NCBI GenBank assembly: GCA_050699955.1
Contig: JBOHGD010000022.1
Coordinates: 1-64,000 of the forward strand
DNA: 64,000 bases
Reading direction: 5' to 3'
Source of the DNA: GCA-003244245 sp050699955
GTDB taxonomy: Bacteria; Actinomycetota; Actinomycetes; Mycobacteriales; Pseudonocardiaceae
Shown: positions 32,494-45,920 of the stretch, piece by piece
How positions within the stretch are numbered: the first letter of the stretch is position 1
Layout: each line of letters begins with the position of its first letter
Made by a program: the position numbers and the translations under genes
The notes under the pieces: model-generated
The model's database searches: none
Seen by the model: only the letters and a program-made list of their open reading frames with translations
What the model was told of the DNA's origin: nothing

Positions 32494-35103
32494 GTGAACC
32501 AGGAGACGGTGCAGAACCGGCCGACGCGCCGCGCCGCAGATGTTTCCCTGGCCGGCTTGGCTCCGGCCGAGGCGCTCTACCGGATGGTGTGCGCCGACCC
32601 GGCTGCTCCGCTCGCGGTGAGCATCTGCGGACCTGGAGGTGTCGGGAAGAGCGCGCTCCTGGCCGCCCTTCGCCAGGCCTACACAGCGGCCGGGGTTCAG
32701 GTCGTCGGGCAGGGCGCGGTCGCGGTCGGGCTGACGCAGCCTCCTGAGATGGCCGTCCTGGTCGACGACGCCCATGAGCTGGACGGGCCCGATCTCGACC
32801 GGCTGCGCCGCCTGGCACTCGCCGGCAATGTCCGGCTCGCCGTCGCCTACCGCCCCTGGCCGCGAAACTCGGAGCTGGACGAGCTGGCGGACATCCTCTG
32901 CCGCGGGCAGTCACCGGTTCTGCTGGGCCGGCTGGACCGGACCAGGGTCCAGATCCGTGCCGCGGCGCTGCTCGGCACGATCCCGCCCGCGACGGTGGTC
33001 GACCTGCTCTGCGAGCAGACCGGCGGGGTGCCGCAGCTCGTCGACCGAGTGCTCGGCTCGCTGCGCGACGGTGCCGTCCTCGACGGCGACGATCCGAAGG
33101 TGCCTGCGGACGTCGTCGACCTCCTGCGCCACGAGCTCGACCGGCTCCCCGCCCGGCTACGGGCACTGCTGCTCGCGGCGAGTCTCGGTGCGGCCGTCGA
33201 CCCCGAGGTCCTCGCCCAGGTGCTCACGCTCGATCCGGCCGTGGTCGTCGACTTAGTGTCCCAGGCGCAGGCGAGCGGGTTGTTGGCCGGTTCGGGCCTT
33301 GGCGAGGCCGTGGTGGTTCCGCTGGTGCGCACCGCGCTGGTCACCGCTACCCCGGTGGAGACGATGCGGGTGCTGCAACGGCGGGTGCTCGCCGCTCACA
33401 TCGAACATCGCCGTCCGGTCCTCGGCCTGGCCCAAGAGCTGGTCGAGGCAGGTGCCCGCGGCAGTGACCTCGCGGCCGTGCTCGAAGCCGAGGGCGACGC
33501 CGCCCTGTGCGGCCCGGCGGGGCCGGACGCGCCTGCCCGCGCGGCCCAGCTCTATGCCCAAGCGGTCGCCGCCGGCGCGGCCGCCCCCTCGCTGGCGGCC
33601 CGGCGGGCCGAGGCGTCGGCTCTCGCGGGCGACCTGAACGAGGCCCTGCGCCTCGCCGATCAGGTGTTGTCCGACCCCTCGTGTCCCGACCTCGCCCGGG
33701 GTGCCAACGTCGCGGCCGTGGTCCTTGCCCAGCGCGGCCTGCTGGCCCGCAGCGCCGAGGTGTACCGCTGGATCGGCAAAACCCGGCTGGGATCCATGGC
33801 CTCGCTCGCGACCCTGGCGCTGCTCGGCATCGGGTCGTTGTCCGAGGCGCGCGAGATGCTCGCCGACTCCGACGGCGACCGGCCACCGACCCTGCTGGCC
33901 GGGGTGGAGTCACACCTGGCCACCGGGGTGCTGGAGTCAGTGGCCGGCTCGCCGACCGCGGCGCTGTCCACGCTGACCCGAGCCGCTGCCCTGCTCGAGC
34001 CGGGCGGGCGCGCGGTGCTGCTCCCGGACACGCCGGCGGCGCTGGCGGCGCTGGTGGCCCTGCACTCGGGCGAACTCGACATCGCTGTCTCCGTGCTGGA
34101 TCGGGCCCGGACCTGCGCCGCAGGCGGCTCGTTCGCGCTCCCGCGCTACCAGCTGCTGCTCGGCTGGGCGGCGATGATCCGAGGCGACACCGCGCTGGCC
34201 CGATCCTGGCTGGCCCGCACCCGGGCCGGTTCGAGGGGCCTCGAACCGCGGGAGGAACTACTCGCCGCCGCGCTGGCGGTCGGCCTGGCGCGGCGGGAGA
34301 GCGACCTTCCCACGCTGCTCACCGCATGGGGTGCCGCCCGGGAGGCGATCGTCCGCCACCCGGTCGACCTGTTCTCCCTGTTGCCGTTGGGTGAGCTGGC
34401 GGTGGCCGCCGCCAGACTGCGCGAGTTCGACCGCGTCGCGCCGCACCTGGAGCAGGCCCGGATCCTGCTGGCGCGCCTGGGCGACCCACCGCTGTGGAGC
34501 ACGCCGCTGCACTGGTACGGCCTGCATGCCGCGATTCTGCGGGAACAGCCCGAGGCGGCCGAGCCGCACGCCGGCGCGCTCGCGAAGGCCGCGAAGAGCA
34601 GCCACTACGCCGCCGTGCTCGCCGCGGCGGGCCGCGCGTGGATGGACGTGCTGGCCGGGCAGTTCGAGGTGTCCGAGGTGGAGTCCGTGGCCCGCGGGCT
34701 GCGGTCGATCGGGCTGGCCAACGATGGCTCCCGGCTGGCTGGTCAGGCCGCGATCCGTACCACCGACCGCAAGGCCATGGTCGCGTTACTGGGATGCGCC
34801 CGGGCGTTGCAGGCGACCGGTCCCGGCGCCGCAGGCCCCGCAGTGGACGGTGATCCGGAGCAGCTGCCCGAGCAGGTTCCCGCTTCGCGTCCGGCCGCGG
34901 TGATCTCCGGTCCGCCGGTGCTGAGCAACCGGGAACGGGAGGTGGCCGAGCTCGTCCTGATCGGCCTCACCTACCGTCAGATCGGGCAACGGCTGTTCAT
35001 CTCGGCCAAGACTGTCGAACATCACATGGCTCGGATGCGCCAGCGGTTGGACGTGACGACCCGCGACGAGCTGTTCGCTCAGCTACGGCTACTCGTCGGC
35101 TGA
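32494..35103 (+). CDS. LuxR-family regulator with N-terminal ATPase (LAL/STAND type)
   Basis: An 869-residue protein with GTG start at 32494 and AAGGA upstream. An N-terminal P-loop ATPase (GPGGVGKS, residues 46-53; Walker B MAVLVDDAHELD) is followed by a long helical repeat region of TPR type (about 330-770). A C-terminal LuxR HTH follows (VLSNREREVAELVLIGLTYR, QIGQRLFISAKTVEHHMARM). Large ATP-binding LuxR regulators switch on nearby operons on sensing a ligand or protein partner. Placed 10 bp after the Hsp70-like gene and divergent from the ini-like operon, it probably controls that locus. Confidence 0.88.
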   Translation: MNQETVQNRPTRRAADVSLAGLAPAEALYRMVCADPAAPLAVSICGPGGVGKSALLAALRQAYTAAGVQVVGQGAVAVGLTQPPEMAVLVDDAHELDGPDLDRLRRLALAGNVRLAVAYRPWPRNSELDELADILCRGQSPVLLGRLDRTRVQIRAAALLGTIPPATVVDLLCEQTGGVPQLVDRVLGSLRDGAVLDGDDPKVPADVVDLLRHELDRLPARLRALLLAASLGAAVDPEVLAQVLTLDPAVVVDLVSQAQASGLLAGSGLGEAVVVPLVRTALVTATPVETMRVLQRRVLAAHIEHRRPVLGLAQELVEAGARGSDLAAVLEAEGDAALCGPAGPDAPARAAQLYAQAVAAGAAAPSLAARRAEASALAGDLNEALRLADQVLSDPSCPDLARGANVAAVVLAQRGLLARSAEVYRWIGKTRLGSMASLATLALLGIGSLSEAREMLADSDGDRPPTLLAGVESHLATGVLESVAGSPTAALSTLTRAAALLEPGGRAVLLPDTPAALAALVALHSGELDIAVSVLDRARTCAAGGSFALPRYQLLLGWAAMIRGDTALARSWLARTRAGSRGLEPREELLAAALAVGLARRESDLPTLLTAWGAAREAIVRHPVDLFSLLPLGELAVAAARLREFDRVAPHLEQARILLARLGDPPLWSTPLHWYGLHAAILREQPEAAEPHAGALAKAAKSSHYAAVLAAAGRAWMDVLAGQFEVSEVESVARGLRSIGLANDGSRLAGQAAIRTTDRKAMVALLGCARALQATGPGAAGPAVDGDPEQLPEQVPASRPAAVISGPPVLSNREREVAELVLIGLTYRQIGQRLFISAKTVEHHMARMRQRLDVTTRDELFAQLRLLVG

Positions 35104-35231
35104 CCGCCACGCCGTGGGTTGAACGCTACGGGGGTTGGTCGCTACCACCCGGTCGAGTGATCTGCCGATCGGGGTCGGAACTGTTCAGCGGCCCCGTTCG
35201 TCGACCGTAGTGGGCAGGGATTGGGACAATC

Positions 35232-35658
35232 ATGAGCTATCCCACGCCGGACATGTTCGGTCCCCGGGTCACGGCGGGGTTCGAGGTGCCGCGGCCGCAG
35301 CTCGCCGCTGCACTGGTCACCGCGCTGAGAGCGACGACGGTGGTACACCGTGCTGTCGGGACGGTGGGCACGGCGTTGGCCGCTGATGTGGCGATCTGCG
35401 AGCAGCTGGTCCAGCTGTCGACCACCTGGCGGGTGGCGCTGCAGCGCGCGGAGAGCGAAGCGATGGACAAACTCGGTGTCGGGTTGCGCCCGGGCGCGGC
35501 CCGTCGCCTCGATCTCGACGGCGGGCGCAGCATCCTCATCGTGCACGGAGACGGGTGGTCTCTGGTCGGCAGCACCCCGGGGGTGCTGTTGTTCCTCCTC
35601 GATATCGCGCCGGGTCTGGTCATCGACCGCAGCCGCGCCGAGGGGGCCGCCGAACTCG

Positions 35659-35687
<29 letters not shown>
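35232..35687 (+). CDS. hypothetical protein, conserved-looking
   Basis: A 151-residue protein from the ATG at 35232. The N-terminal half is helical (LAAALVTALRATTVVHRAVG), and the C-terminal half alternates beta strands (RSILIVHGDGWSLVGSTPGV). There is no signal peptide, membrane helix or active-site motif. It could be a small sensor or binding domain. It follows the LuxR gene by 128 bp on the same strand, and its end overlaps the convergent fbiC by 29 bases. Confidence 0.6.
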
Positions 35688-38031
<2,344 letters not shown>

Positions 38032-38095
38032 GTTGCCTGCCCCTCCTGGGTCCACGGCCTCTTCCGGCACAGTAGGCGTTCGGCAGCGGAGTCGG

Positions 38096-39394
38096 TCAGT
38101 GTGTCGCGAGGCGCACCTGATCGCGACCGGCCTGCTTGGCGGCCATCAACGCACCGTCCGCGGCCAGCAGCAGCCGGTCGACCTCGTCGCCGTTCTCGGG
38201 GCTGGCCGCCGCTCCGATCGACACCGACATGCCCGTCACCACGACCGGCTGCCCGGGCGAACCGCCGACCTGGACGGACAGCTCGCTGATTCGGCGGCGG
38301 ATCCGCTCCGCGACGGTCTCGACCTGGCCGACTCCCACCCCCGGCAGCAACATCACGAACTCCTCGCCGCCGAACCGGCCCACCAGGTCGTAGGGCCGGG
38401 TCTCGTGACGAAGCTCGTCGGCGACCGCACGCAACAGCTGGTCACCGACCAGATGCCCCATCCGGTCGTTGAATGACTTGAAGTGGTCCAGATCGAGCAT
38501 GAGCACCCCGAGCGGCTCGGCGACCCGGTGGGCCCGTTCCAGCTCCTTACCCGCCACCTCGTGCCAGAAGCCCGGGGTGAGCAGGCCGGTCTTGCTGTCC
38601 GTGCGGGCGGCCTGCTGGAAGTGCGGCAGCAGCAAGGAACGGTGCAGCGCGATCACGGTGATCATCAGAACGGCGATCAGCCACGGCTCCCTGGCCAGCA
38701 TCACGGTGAGCGCGACACCCAAGCCGAGCGCGGCTGCGACCACAACCTGGTCACTGGGGTCGCCCAGTGCGCGGCGGGCCGGTTGGTGCGGGTCGGACAG
38801 GATCACCGCTGCGACCACCAGGGCGTAGTTGACCAGCCAGAACACTGTCCCGGCAGCGATCAGGACCACGAGTCCGGGCAGGCCGTGCGGGATGATCGGA
38901 TACCCATCCGGGCGGGACAGCCGCAGCACCGCGATGGCCGCCGCCGGGGCCAGCACCATGGTCGCGCCGGAGAACAGCTTGCGGTACAAGCTGCCCGGGC
39001 TGGTCCGGTACCAGGCGTGCACATAGACCACCGCGGTGACCGCGAAGACCAACGACGGGGGAATCGACAGCACTGCCGCGAAGATCCATAACGACTTCAG
39101 GTTGGTGAGCAGGCCGCTGCCGACCGCGCGCTCGCGCAGCTGCTCGATGGTGCGGACCGCCTCCTGATGGAGGAGCGCTCCGGTCGCCAGCAGCCCGAAA
39201 CGGAACAGGTCCGCGGAGCTCACCGGGATGGCCACCGTCATTCCGGCCGCCAGCGCCAGCGCGGTCAGTTCCACGGTGAGGACATAGCCGATAACGGGTC
39301 TGCGCTCGTTCCAGAGCTTCCACCCGTGCGGGTGCAGGAGAGCCGTCCAGCCACGTCGGTGTTCGACGCGGTCGGATTCGTGGCTCACACTCAC
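38096..39394 (-). CDS. membrane diguanylate cyclase (GGDEF)
   Basis: A 432-residue protein from the GTG at 39394, with AGGGG seven bases before it. Six to seven membrane helices fill residues 30-250 (for example VIGYVLTVELTALALAAGMT and LVVLIAAGTVFWLVNYALVV). The C-terminal GGDEF domain has the active site RFGGEEFVML and DLDHFKSFND. The signature is GGEEF, which is catalytically competent, and no RxxD inhibitory site is clear upstream. It makes cyclic di-GMP in response to an unknown membrane signal. No EAL domain is attached. Confidence 0.92.
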   Translation of the reverse strand: MSVSHESDRVEHRRGWTALLHPHGWKLWNERRPVIGYVLTVELTALALAAGMTVAIPVSSADLFRFGLLATGALLHQEAVRTIEQLRERAVGSGLLTNLKSLWIFAAVLSIPPSLVFAVTAVVYVHAWYRTSPGSLYRKLFSGATMVLAPAAAIAVLRLSRPDGYPIIPHGLPGLVVLIAAGTVFWLVNYALVVAAVILSDPHQPARRALGDPSDQVVVAAALGLGVALTVMLAREPWLIAVLMITVIALHRSLLLPHFQQAARTDSKTGLLTPGFWHEVAGKELERAHRVAEPLGVLMLDLDHFKSFNDRMGHLVGDQLLRAVADELRHETRPYDLVGRFGGEEFVMLLPGVGVGQVETVAERIRRRISELSVQVGGSPGQPVVVTGMSVSIGAAASPENGDEVDRLLLAADGALMAAKQAGRDQVRLATH

Positions 39395-39548
39395 TTAGTG
39401 CCCCTGGTGGGTGACGATGAGCAAGCTCCGCCACCGTAATCGGCCGACGACTCGTTGTCATACCTCCGAAGGGAGGGCCACATCCGGGGGACCACTGGTC
39501 ACTCATGGGAACTATCTGTGCACGCTTCGATGTATGTGGAGGGCTGGC

Positions 39549-39635
39549 ATGAGCATCGTGAACCGGGTCGAGGCGCACCCTTCGGGCAACGACCGGATCG
39601 GTCTGGGCAACGACTGGATCGGGCTGGCTCACTGA
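39549..39635 (+). CDS. possible 28-residue peptide with duplicated GND.IGL motif
   Basis: The ATG at 39549 has GGAGGG with five-base spacing, a very good ribosome binding site. It encodes MSIVNRVEAHPSGNDRIGLG and NDWIGLAH, in which GND-R-IGL is repeated as GND-W-IGL. A pair of strong hairpins begins 16 bases after the stop, as expected for a short transcript. No homologue is known to me; it could be a small regulatory or secreted peptide. Confidence 0.4.
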   Translation: MSIVNRVEAHPSGNDRIGLGNDWIGLAH

Positions 39636-39650
39636 GGGTGGGGGTGCAGA

Positions 39651-39722
39651 CCCGGTGGCCGACACGGCGGGAGGTCGTGTCGGCCACCGGGCGGATCGGC
39701 TCGGCGGGAGGACGAGCCGATC
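39651..39722. terminator. tandem hairpins with near-identical loops
   Basis: Stem 1 pairs CCCGGTGGCCGACACG (39651-39666) with 39676-39691 around loop GCGGGAGGT. Stem 2 pairs GATCGGCTCG (39694-39703) with 39713-39722 around loop GCGGGAGGA. They lie between a plus-strand small ORF and the convergent M23 gene, so they can terminate both. Confidence 0.75.
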
Positions 39723-39745
39723 GGGCCTGAGATCCCCGGTGCCCC

Positions 39746-40624
39746 CTAGATGTCTATGCCGTGGGCGCGCAGCCAGATCAGCGGGTCGATCTTCTTCACC
39801 CCACCCAGCCAGATCTCGAAATGCAGGTGCGGGCCGGTGGACTGGCCCCGGTTTCCCATGGTCGCGATCTGCTCGCCCGCGCTCACCCGCTGACCCTCCG
39901 AGACCAGCGAGGTGTTGATGTGCCCGTACACCGAGATGGTGCCGTCAGTGTGTCGCAGCCGCACCCACATGCCGAAGCCGCTGGCAGGCCCGGACTCGAT
40001 GACGGTCCCGTCGGCGGTGGCGTGGATCGGGGTGCCGATCGAGTTGGCGATGTCGATGCCGTAGTGGTGAGCACCCCAGCGGGTACCGAAGCCTGAGGTG
40101 AGCTGCCCCTTCGCCGGCATCACCACCGTGCCGGCACCCAGGTTCAGCGGCAGCACACCCTGCGTTGCACGTTCAGCCTTGGCCTTCGCCGCCGCGGCGG
40201 CGGCAGCGGCATCGGCGGCCTGCCGCGCCGCGGCAGCCACCGCGGCGGTGTGCTCGTCGGCGATGCGCTGACCCTTCGCCAGGCTGGTCACATCCTGGGC
40301 GTGGGTGTCCTGCGCGACCGGCAGCACCTCAGGCCGCGGCAACTCGGTGATCGACGGGCTGTCGCCTCCCCGGCCGGTGTGGGCGGTGGTGTCGGAGCCG
40401 AGCGCCAGCAGATTGCTGGCTTCTGCCCGCTCCGGATGAGAGAGACCTTGGCTGGCCGCCGCCACGGCACCGACCGCGACGGCTGCGGCCACCATGCGGC
40501 CTCGGGCCGCCGGACCGGGGGTGGGGACGCGGTGGGCGCCCCGATTTCTGCTGGTCGACCGCGGGCCGCCAGCGTCGATTCTTGTGCTGCGTCCAGAGCC
40601 GCTGGGAGAGCGGTGACGAGCCAA
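39746..40624 (-). CDS. secreted M23-family peptidase (LytM/DD-endopeptidase type)
   Basis: A 292-residue protein from the TTG at 40624, chosen because GGAAAGG lies six bases upstream; an upstream open frame begins at 40798. An Arg-rich N-terminus and an alanine-rich hydrophobic helix (MVAAAVAVGAVAAASQ) form a signal or anchor, and an alanine coiled coil follows (about residues 140-165). The C-terminal M23 domain has the zinc ligands of HYGIDIA (HxxxD) and HLHFEIW (HxH). It cleaves peptide crosslinks in peptidoglycan or activates other hydrolases. Tandem hairpins terminate it. Confidence 0.9.
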   Translation of the reverse strand: MARHRSPSGSGRSTRIDAGGPRSTSRNRGAHRVPTPGPAARGRMVAAAVAVGAVAAASQGLSHPERAEASNLLALGSDTTAHTGRGGDSPSITELPRPEVLPVAQDTHAQDVTSLAKGQRIADEHTAAVAAAARQAADAAAAAAAAKAKAERATQGVLPLNLGAGTVVMPAKGQLTSGFGTRWGAHHYGIDIANSIGTPIHATADGTVIESGPASGFGMWVRLRHTDGTISVYGHINTSLVSEGQRVSAGEQIATMGNRGQSTGPHLHFEIWLGGVKKIDPLIWLRAHGIDI

Positions 40625-40963
40625 GATCGGCCTTTCCGATCGGGGGAGTCCGGAGAAGATCCCGAACAGGCGTCCTGAGAGGGGAGCCGTTCGAGACTTT
40701 CGTGGCTGAGGGGCGCGTGCTGTTACCGGACCGTGACAACGACGCAGGGACGTTAACCAGCCGCCCGAGGGGGAAGCAAGGAGCGTGCGTCCACCCACGG
40801 TCAGTAGCCGCTGAACGGCGTACAGCCATCGGCGAGCGGTCTGGCGAACCTTCGTTCCGACCGATCACGATGCGTGCGTAGGATGTCACCCACCGTTTCA
40901 CGGACGGACCACTGGCGGGTATGCAGGTGCCCCGCCGCGACACAGCGACACCGGAGGTGGCTG
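40625..40963. other. divergent intergenic region, no riboswitch recognised
   Basis: The gap between the M23 gene and the DUF3048 gene holds control regions for both. I looked for the cyclic-di-AMP (ydaO) riboswitch often placed before actinobacterial wall hydrolases and did not find its conserved cores. No other structure stands out. Confidence 0.4.
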
Positions 40964-41989
40964 ATGGGTCGGCGGGGACGCAGGGCACGCTCGACTGTGG
41001 TACGCACCGCGCTGCTTACGGCACTGTTACCGACTCTGGTGCTGTCGTGCAGCTCCAATCCGCCCGGACCGCCCGCGGCTCCGGTCCCTCCGGCGACCCC
41101 GCCGGTTGCCTCCGCTCCCTCTGCACCACCCACCGCGCCGGTTCCGGCGCCGGTGTCGATGTTCACCGGGCTGCCCACCGACGTCGCTGCGCCGGTGCTC
41201 TGTGTAAAGATCGACAATGCCTCGCCCGCTCGCCCGCAGACCGGCCTCGACCTGGCCGACATCGTGTACATGGAGCCGGTCGAGGGTGGCATCAGCCGGC
41301 TGATGGCCGTGTTTCAGTCCCAGATCCCGCCGGTGGTGGGGCCGGTCCGCAGCGCGCGACAGAGCGATCTCGAGCTGCTGGCCAATTTCGGGCATCCCGC
41401 GCTGGCGTTCTCCGGTGAGGCCGCCGCATTGCGGCCGCTGATCGATCGGGCGCCGGTACTCGACGTCTCGGCACCGGTGCGGCCGGGTGCTTACCACCGG
41501 AACGAGCACCGGCCCGCGCCGCACAACTTGTTCGCCGACACCAGTCAGCTACGGGGCGGTGCGCCCGCCCGCGACATCGGGTTCCGCTTCGGCCCGACCC
41601 CGCCGGGTGGCGAGCCGATGACCGAGACCACCGTTCGGTACAACGCGGCGTCGATCACGGCGCACTGGGTGCCCGCCGAGGCCAGGTGGGTGATGGACAT
41701 GGACGGCGCGCCGCTCACCGCCACCTCGGGTGCGCGACCGGGTGCGAAGACGGTAGTGCTGCAGCGGGTGGCGGTGCACAACACCGACATCCGCGACGCG
41801 ACCGGTGCGCCGTCCCCGTTCGCCGAGACGGTGGGCAACGGCGATGTGGTCGTGCTGCGTGACGGGCAGGCGTACCACGGTCACTGGTCGCGCCCGGCCC
41901 CGGACGCGGGCACCACGTTCACCCTGCCCGATGGTGCACCGCTGACCTTCGCGCCGGGCCAGGTGTGGGTGGTGCTGGTCCCGGCCTGA
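40964..41989 (+). CDS. DUF3048-domain lipoprotein (YerB-like)
   Basis: A 341-residue protein from the ATG at 40964, with GGAGGTGG upstream; the open frame extends further left without a ribosome site. A twin-Arg/basic N-terminus and hydrophobic helix end in LVLSC, a lipobox, followed by a Pro/Ala-rich linker. Residues about 85-341 match DUF3048 (CVKIDNASPARPQTGLDLAD, YMEPVEGGISRLMAVFQS). Bacillus YerB belongs to the same family. The function is unknown. It is attached to the outer face of the membrane. Confidence 0.88.
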   Translation: MGRRGRRARSTVVRTALLTALLPTLVLSCSSNPPGPPAAPVPPATPPVASAPSAPPTAPVPAPVSMFTGLPTDVAAPVLCVKIDNASPARPQTGLDLADIVYMEPVEGGISRLMAVFQSQIPPVVGPVRSARQSDLELLANFGHPALAFSGEAAALRPLIDRAPVLDVSAPVRPGAYHRNEHRPAPHNLFADTSQLRGGAPARDIGFRFGPTPPGGEPMTETTVRYNAASITAHWVPAEARWVMDMDGAPLTATSGARPGAKTVVLQRVAVHNTDIRDATGAPSPFAETVGNGDVVVLRDGQAYHGHWSRPAPDAGTTFTLPDGAPLTFAPGQVWVVLVPA

Positions 41990-42115
41990 GCACGACATCA
42001 CGTGCTGCTCACACGGGCCACCGGTGATGTCGCCCGAACGAGGTGCGACATCACCCGACTAGGAGTGGACGTGCTGCCTAGGCTGCGGGTCGGGACCGGA
42101 TAGATCATCCGAAAG

Positions 42116-42156
42116 ATACCCGTAGGGGGTATAGAGTAGTACCTAGCAGGGGTATA
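42116..42156. promoter_or_regulatory. CsoR-type operator sites before csoR
   Basis: ATACCCGTAGGGGGTATA (42116-42133) is a G-tract flanked by an ATACC/GGTAT dyad, as in known CsoR operators. A weaker second site, TACCTAGCAGGGGTATA, follows (42139-42155). The csoR start is 25 bp downstream, so autoregulation by copper is likely. Confidence 0.7.
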
Positions 42157-42180
42157 GCCCGGCGCTAGGGAGGACGGCGG

Positions 42181-42462
42181 ATGGCGAGCTACACCAAGGA
42201 CCGGGACGCCTACCTCAAACGGCTGCGCCGGATCGAGGGTCAGATCCGTGGGCTGCAGCGGATGGTTGAGCAGGACCAGTACTGCATCGATGTGCTGACC
42301 CAGGTCTCGGCCGCGACGAAGGCGCTGCAGTCCTTCGCGCTGGCCTTGCTCGAGGAGCATATGGCCACCTGCCTGGTCGACGCCGCCGTCGATGGCGGAG
42401 CCGATGCCGAGGTGAAGGTCAAGGAAGCCGCGGATGCCATCGCCCGCCTGGTCCGGTCCTGA
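42181..42462 (+). CDS. csoR: CsoR-family copper-sensing repressor
   Basis: A 93-residue all-helical protein with the CsoR signature: LKRLRRIEGQIRGLQRM in helix 1, Cys in QYCIDVLTQ (the first copper ligand) and the His/Cys pair in EEHMATCLVDA. Apo-CsoR tetramers bind GC-rich dyads and let go when Cu(I) binds the Cys-His-Cys site. It heads the operon csoR-copZ-exported protein-copA, with fitting operator sequences upstream and again before copZ. Confidence 0.92.
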   Translation: MASYTKDRDAYLKRLRRIEGQIRGLQRMVEQDQYCIDVLTQVSAATKALQSFALALLEEHMATCLVDAAVDGGADAEVKVKEAADAIARLVRS

Positions 42463-42469
42463 CGCACCA

Positions 42470-42504
42470 CCGGATACCCGTAAGAGGCCGGATACCCGTA
42501 AGAG
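42470..42504. repeat. direct repeat CCGGATACCCGTAAGAG between csoR and copZ
   Basis: A 17-bp unit occurs at 42470-42486 and 42488-42504 with one base between. It contains ATACCCGTA, the left half of the operator before csoR. It probably gives an internal copper-controlled promoter or arose by duplication of one. Confidence 0.65.
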
Positions 42505-42522
42505 TCGGAGGAGGACACGACG

Positions 42523-42741
42523 ATGGCGGACATCGCTGCGATCAGCGAGTACAGCGTCACCGGGATGACGTGCCGGCACTGCGTTGCCGCGATCACCGAG
42601 GAGGTCAGCGCCATTCCGGGGGTGACCGAGGTGCGGGTCGATCTGGCTGCCGGCCGGGTCAGCATCACCAGCGGGGTCCGGCTGGACGACGCCACTGTAC
42701 GCGCGGCCATCGATGAGGCTGGCTACGAAGTGGCGGGCTGA
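42523..42741 (+). CDS. copZ: copper chaperone, HMA domain (CopZ)
   Basis: A 72-residue single HMA domain with the metal site GMTCRHC (Cys-x-x-Cys) and the closing GYEV. GGAGGA lies seven bases before the ATG. It binds Cu(I) in the cytoplasm and delivers it to CopA, encoded two genes downstream, and perhaps to CsoR. Length and motif are standard. Confidence 0.93.
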   Translation: MADIAAISEYSVTGMTCRHCVAAITEEVSAIPGVTEVRVDLAAGRVSITSGVRLDDATVRAAIDEAGYEVAG

Positions 42742-42745
42742 CCTG

Positions 42746-43612
42746 ATGCGCACCCCCATGACGTGGCTGGCGTTCGTCGTCGGTCTGCTCCTGCTGTTCG
42801 GTGTCGCCATCAGCCTCGGGGAGTCGCTCGGGCCGAGCATGGGGAACGGCGCACCTGCGGCACCCGGTGGCGAGGGTGGGCCCCCTGGCAACGGTGATAC
42901 CCGCCTGCAGGACGCGCCGACCGGGGTGTCACTGTCCGATCGAGGCTACGTGATGCTGCCGGTGGTCACCCGGTTCACTGCCGGTCAGACCAGTGATTTC
43001 AGCTTCTCCATCTTCACCGTCAAGCGCGCTCCGGTCACCAAGTTCGCGGTCGACCACGAGCGGCGGATGCATCTCGTCGTGGTCCGCCGGGACCTGAGCG
43101 GGTACCAGCACCTGGATCCCACCATGGCGTCGGACGGCACCTGGACGACGCCGCTACGGCTCGCTGAGCCGGGCAGCTACCGGGCATTCGCCACGTTCCT
43201 GCCCGTGGGCGTCACGGAACCGGTCACCCTCGGTGTCGATCTCGAGGTACCGGGCCTGGTCACGTCGAAGGCCGTGCCGCAGCCCTCAACGCTGGCCCGG
43301 GTCGACGAGTACACCGTGATGCTCGAGGGAGACGTCATCGCCGGTGGGGTATCGCGGCTGTATGCCAACGTGCTGCGCAATGACGATCCGATCACCAACC
43401 TGCAGCCTTACCTGGGTGCGCCCGGGCATCTGGTCATGCTGCGCGAGGGCGACATGGCCTACGTGCACGTGAGCCCCCTCCCGGACAGTGGTTCGAAGGG
43501 CACGATCAGCTTTGAGGCGCAGGTCCCGACCAGCGGGTACTACCGGGTGTTCCTGGACTTCCGGCACCAGGGCGAGGTCCACACCGCTGAGTTCACCGTG
43601 CTGGCGAGCTGA
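42746..43612 (+). CDS. exported/membrane-anchored protein of the copper operon
   Basis: A 288-residue protein from the ATG at 42746, 4 bp after copZ. One N-terminal hydrophobic helix (MTWLAFVVGLLLLFGVAISL) with no lipobox suggests a membrane anchor, and a Gly/Pro linker follows. The external part has two beta-rich repeats with His/Met-rich segments (VDHERRMHLVVVRRDL, YQHLDPTM; MLREGDMAYVHVSPLP, FLDFRHQGEVHTAEF). The placing of His and Met residues suggests extracytoplasmic copper binding. The family has no name known to me; role follows from the operon. Confidence 0.65.
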   Translation: MRTPMTWLAFVVGLLLLFGVAISLGESLGPSMGNGAPAAPGGEGGPPGNGDTRLQDAPTGVSLSDRGYVMLPVVTRFTAGQTSDFSFSIFTVKRAPVTKFAVDHERRMHLVVVRRDLSGYQHLDPTMASDGTWTTPLRLAEPGSYRAFATFLPVGVTEPVTLGVDLEVPGLVTSKAVPQPSTLARVDEYTVMLEGDVIAGGVSRLYANVLRNDDPITNLQPYLGAPGHLVMLREGDMAYVHVSPLPDSGSKGTISFEAQVPTSGYYRVFLDFRHQGEVHTAEFTVLAS

Positions 43613-43614
43613 CC

Positions 43615-45909
<2,295 letters not shown>

Positions 45910-45920
45910 TTCCGCGTGGT

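Noticed and set aside
40625..40963. Cyclic-di-AMP riboswitch before the M23 peptidase
   Set aside because: The conserved ydaO cores could not be found on the minus strand; only an ordinary divergent gap is visible.
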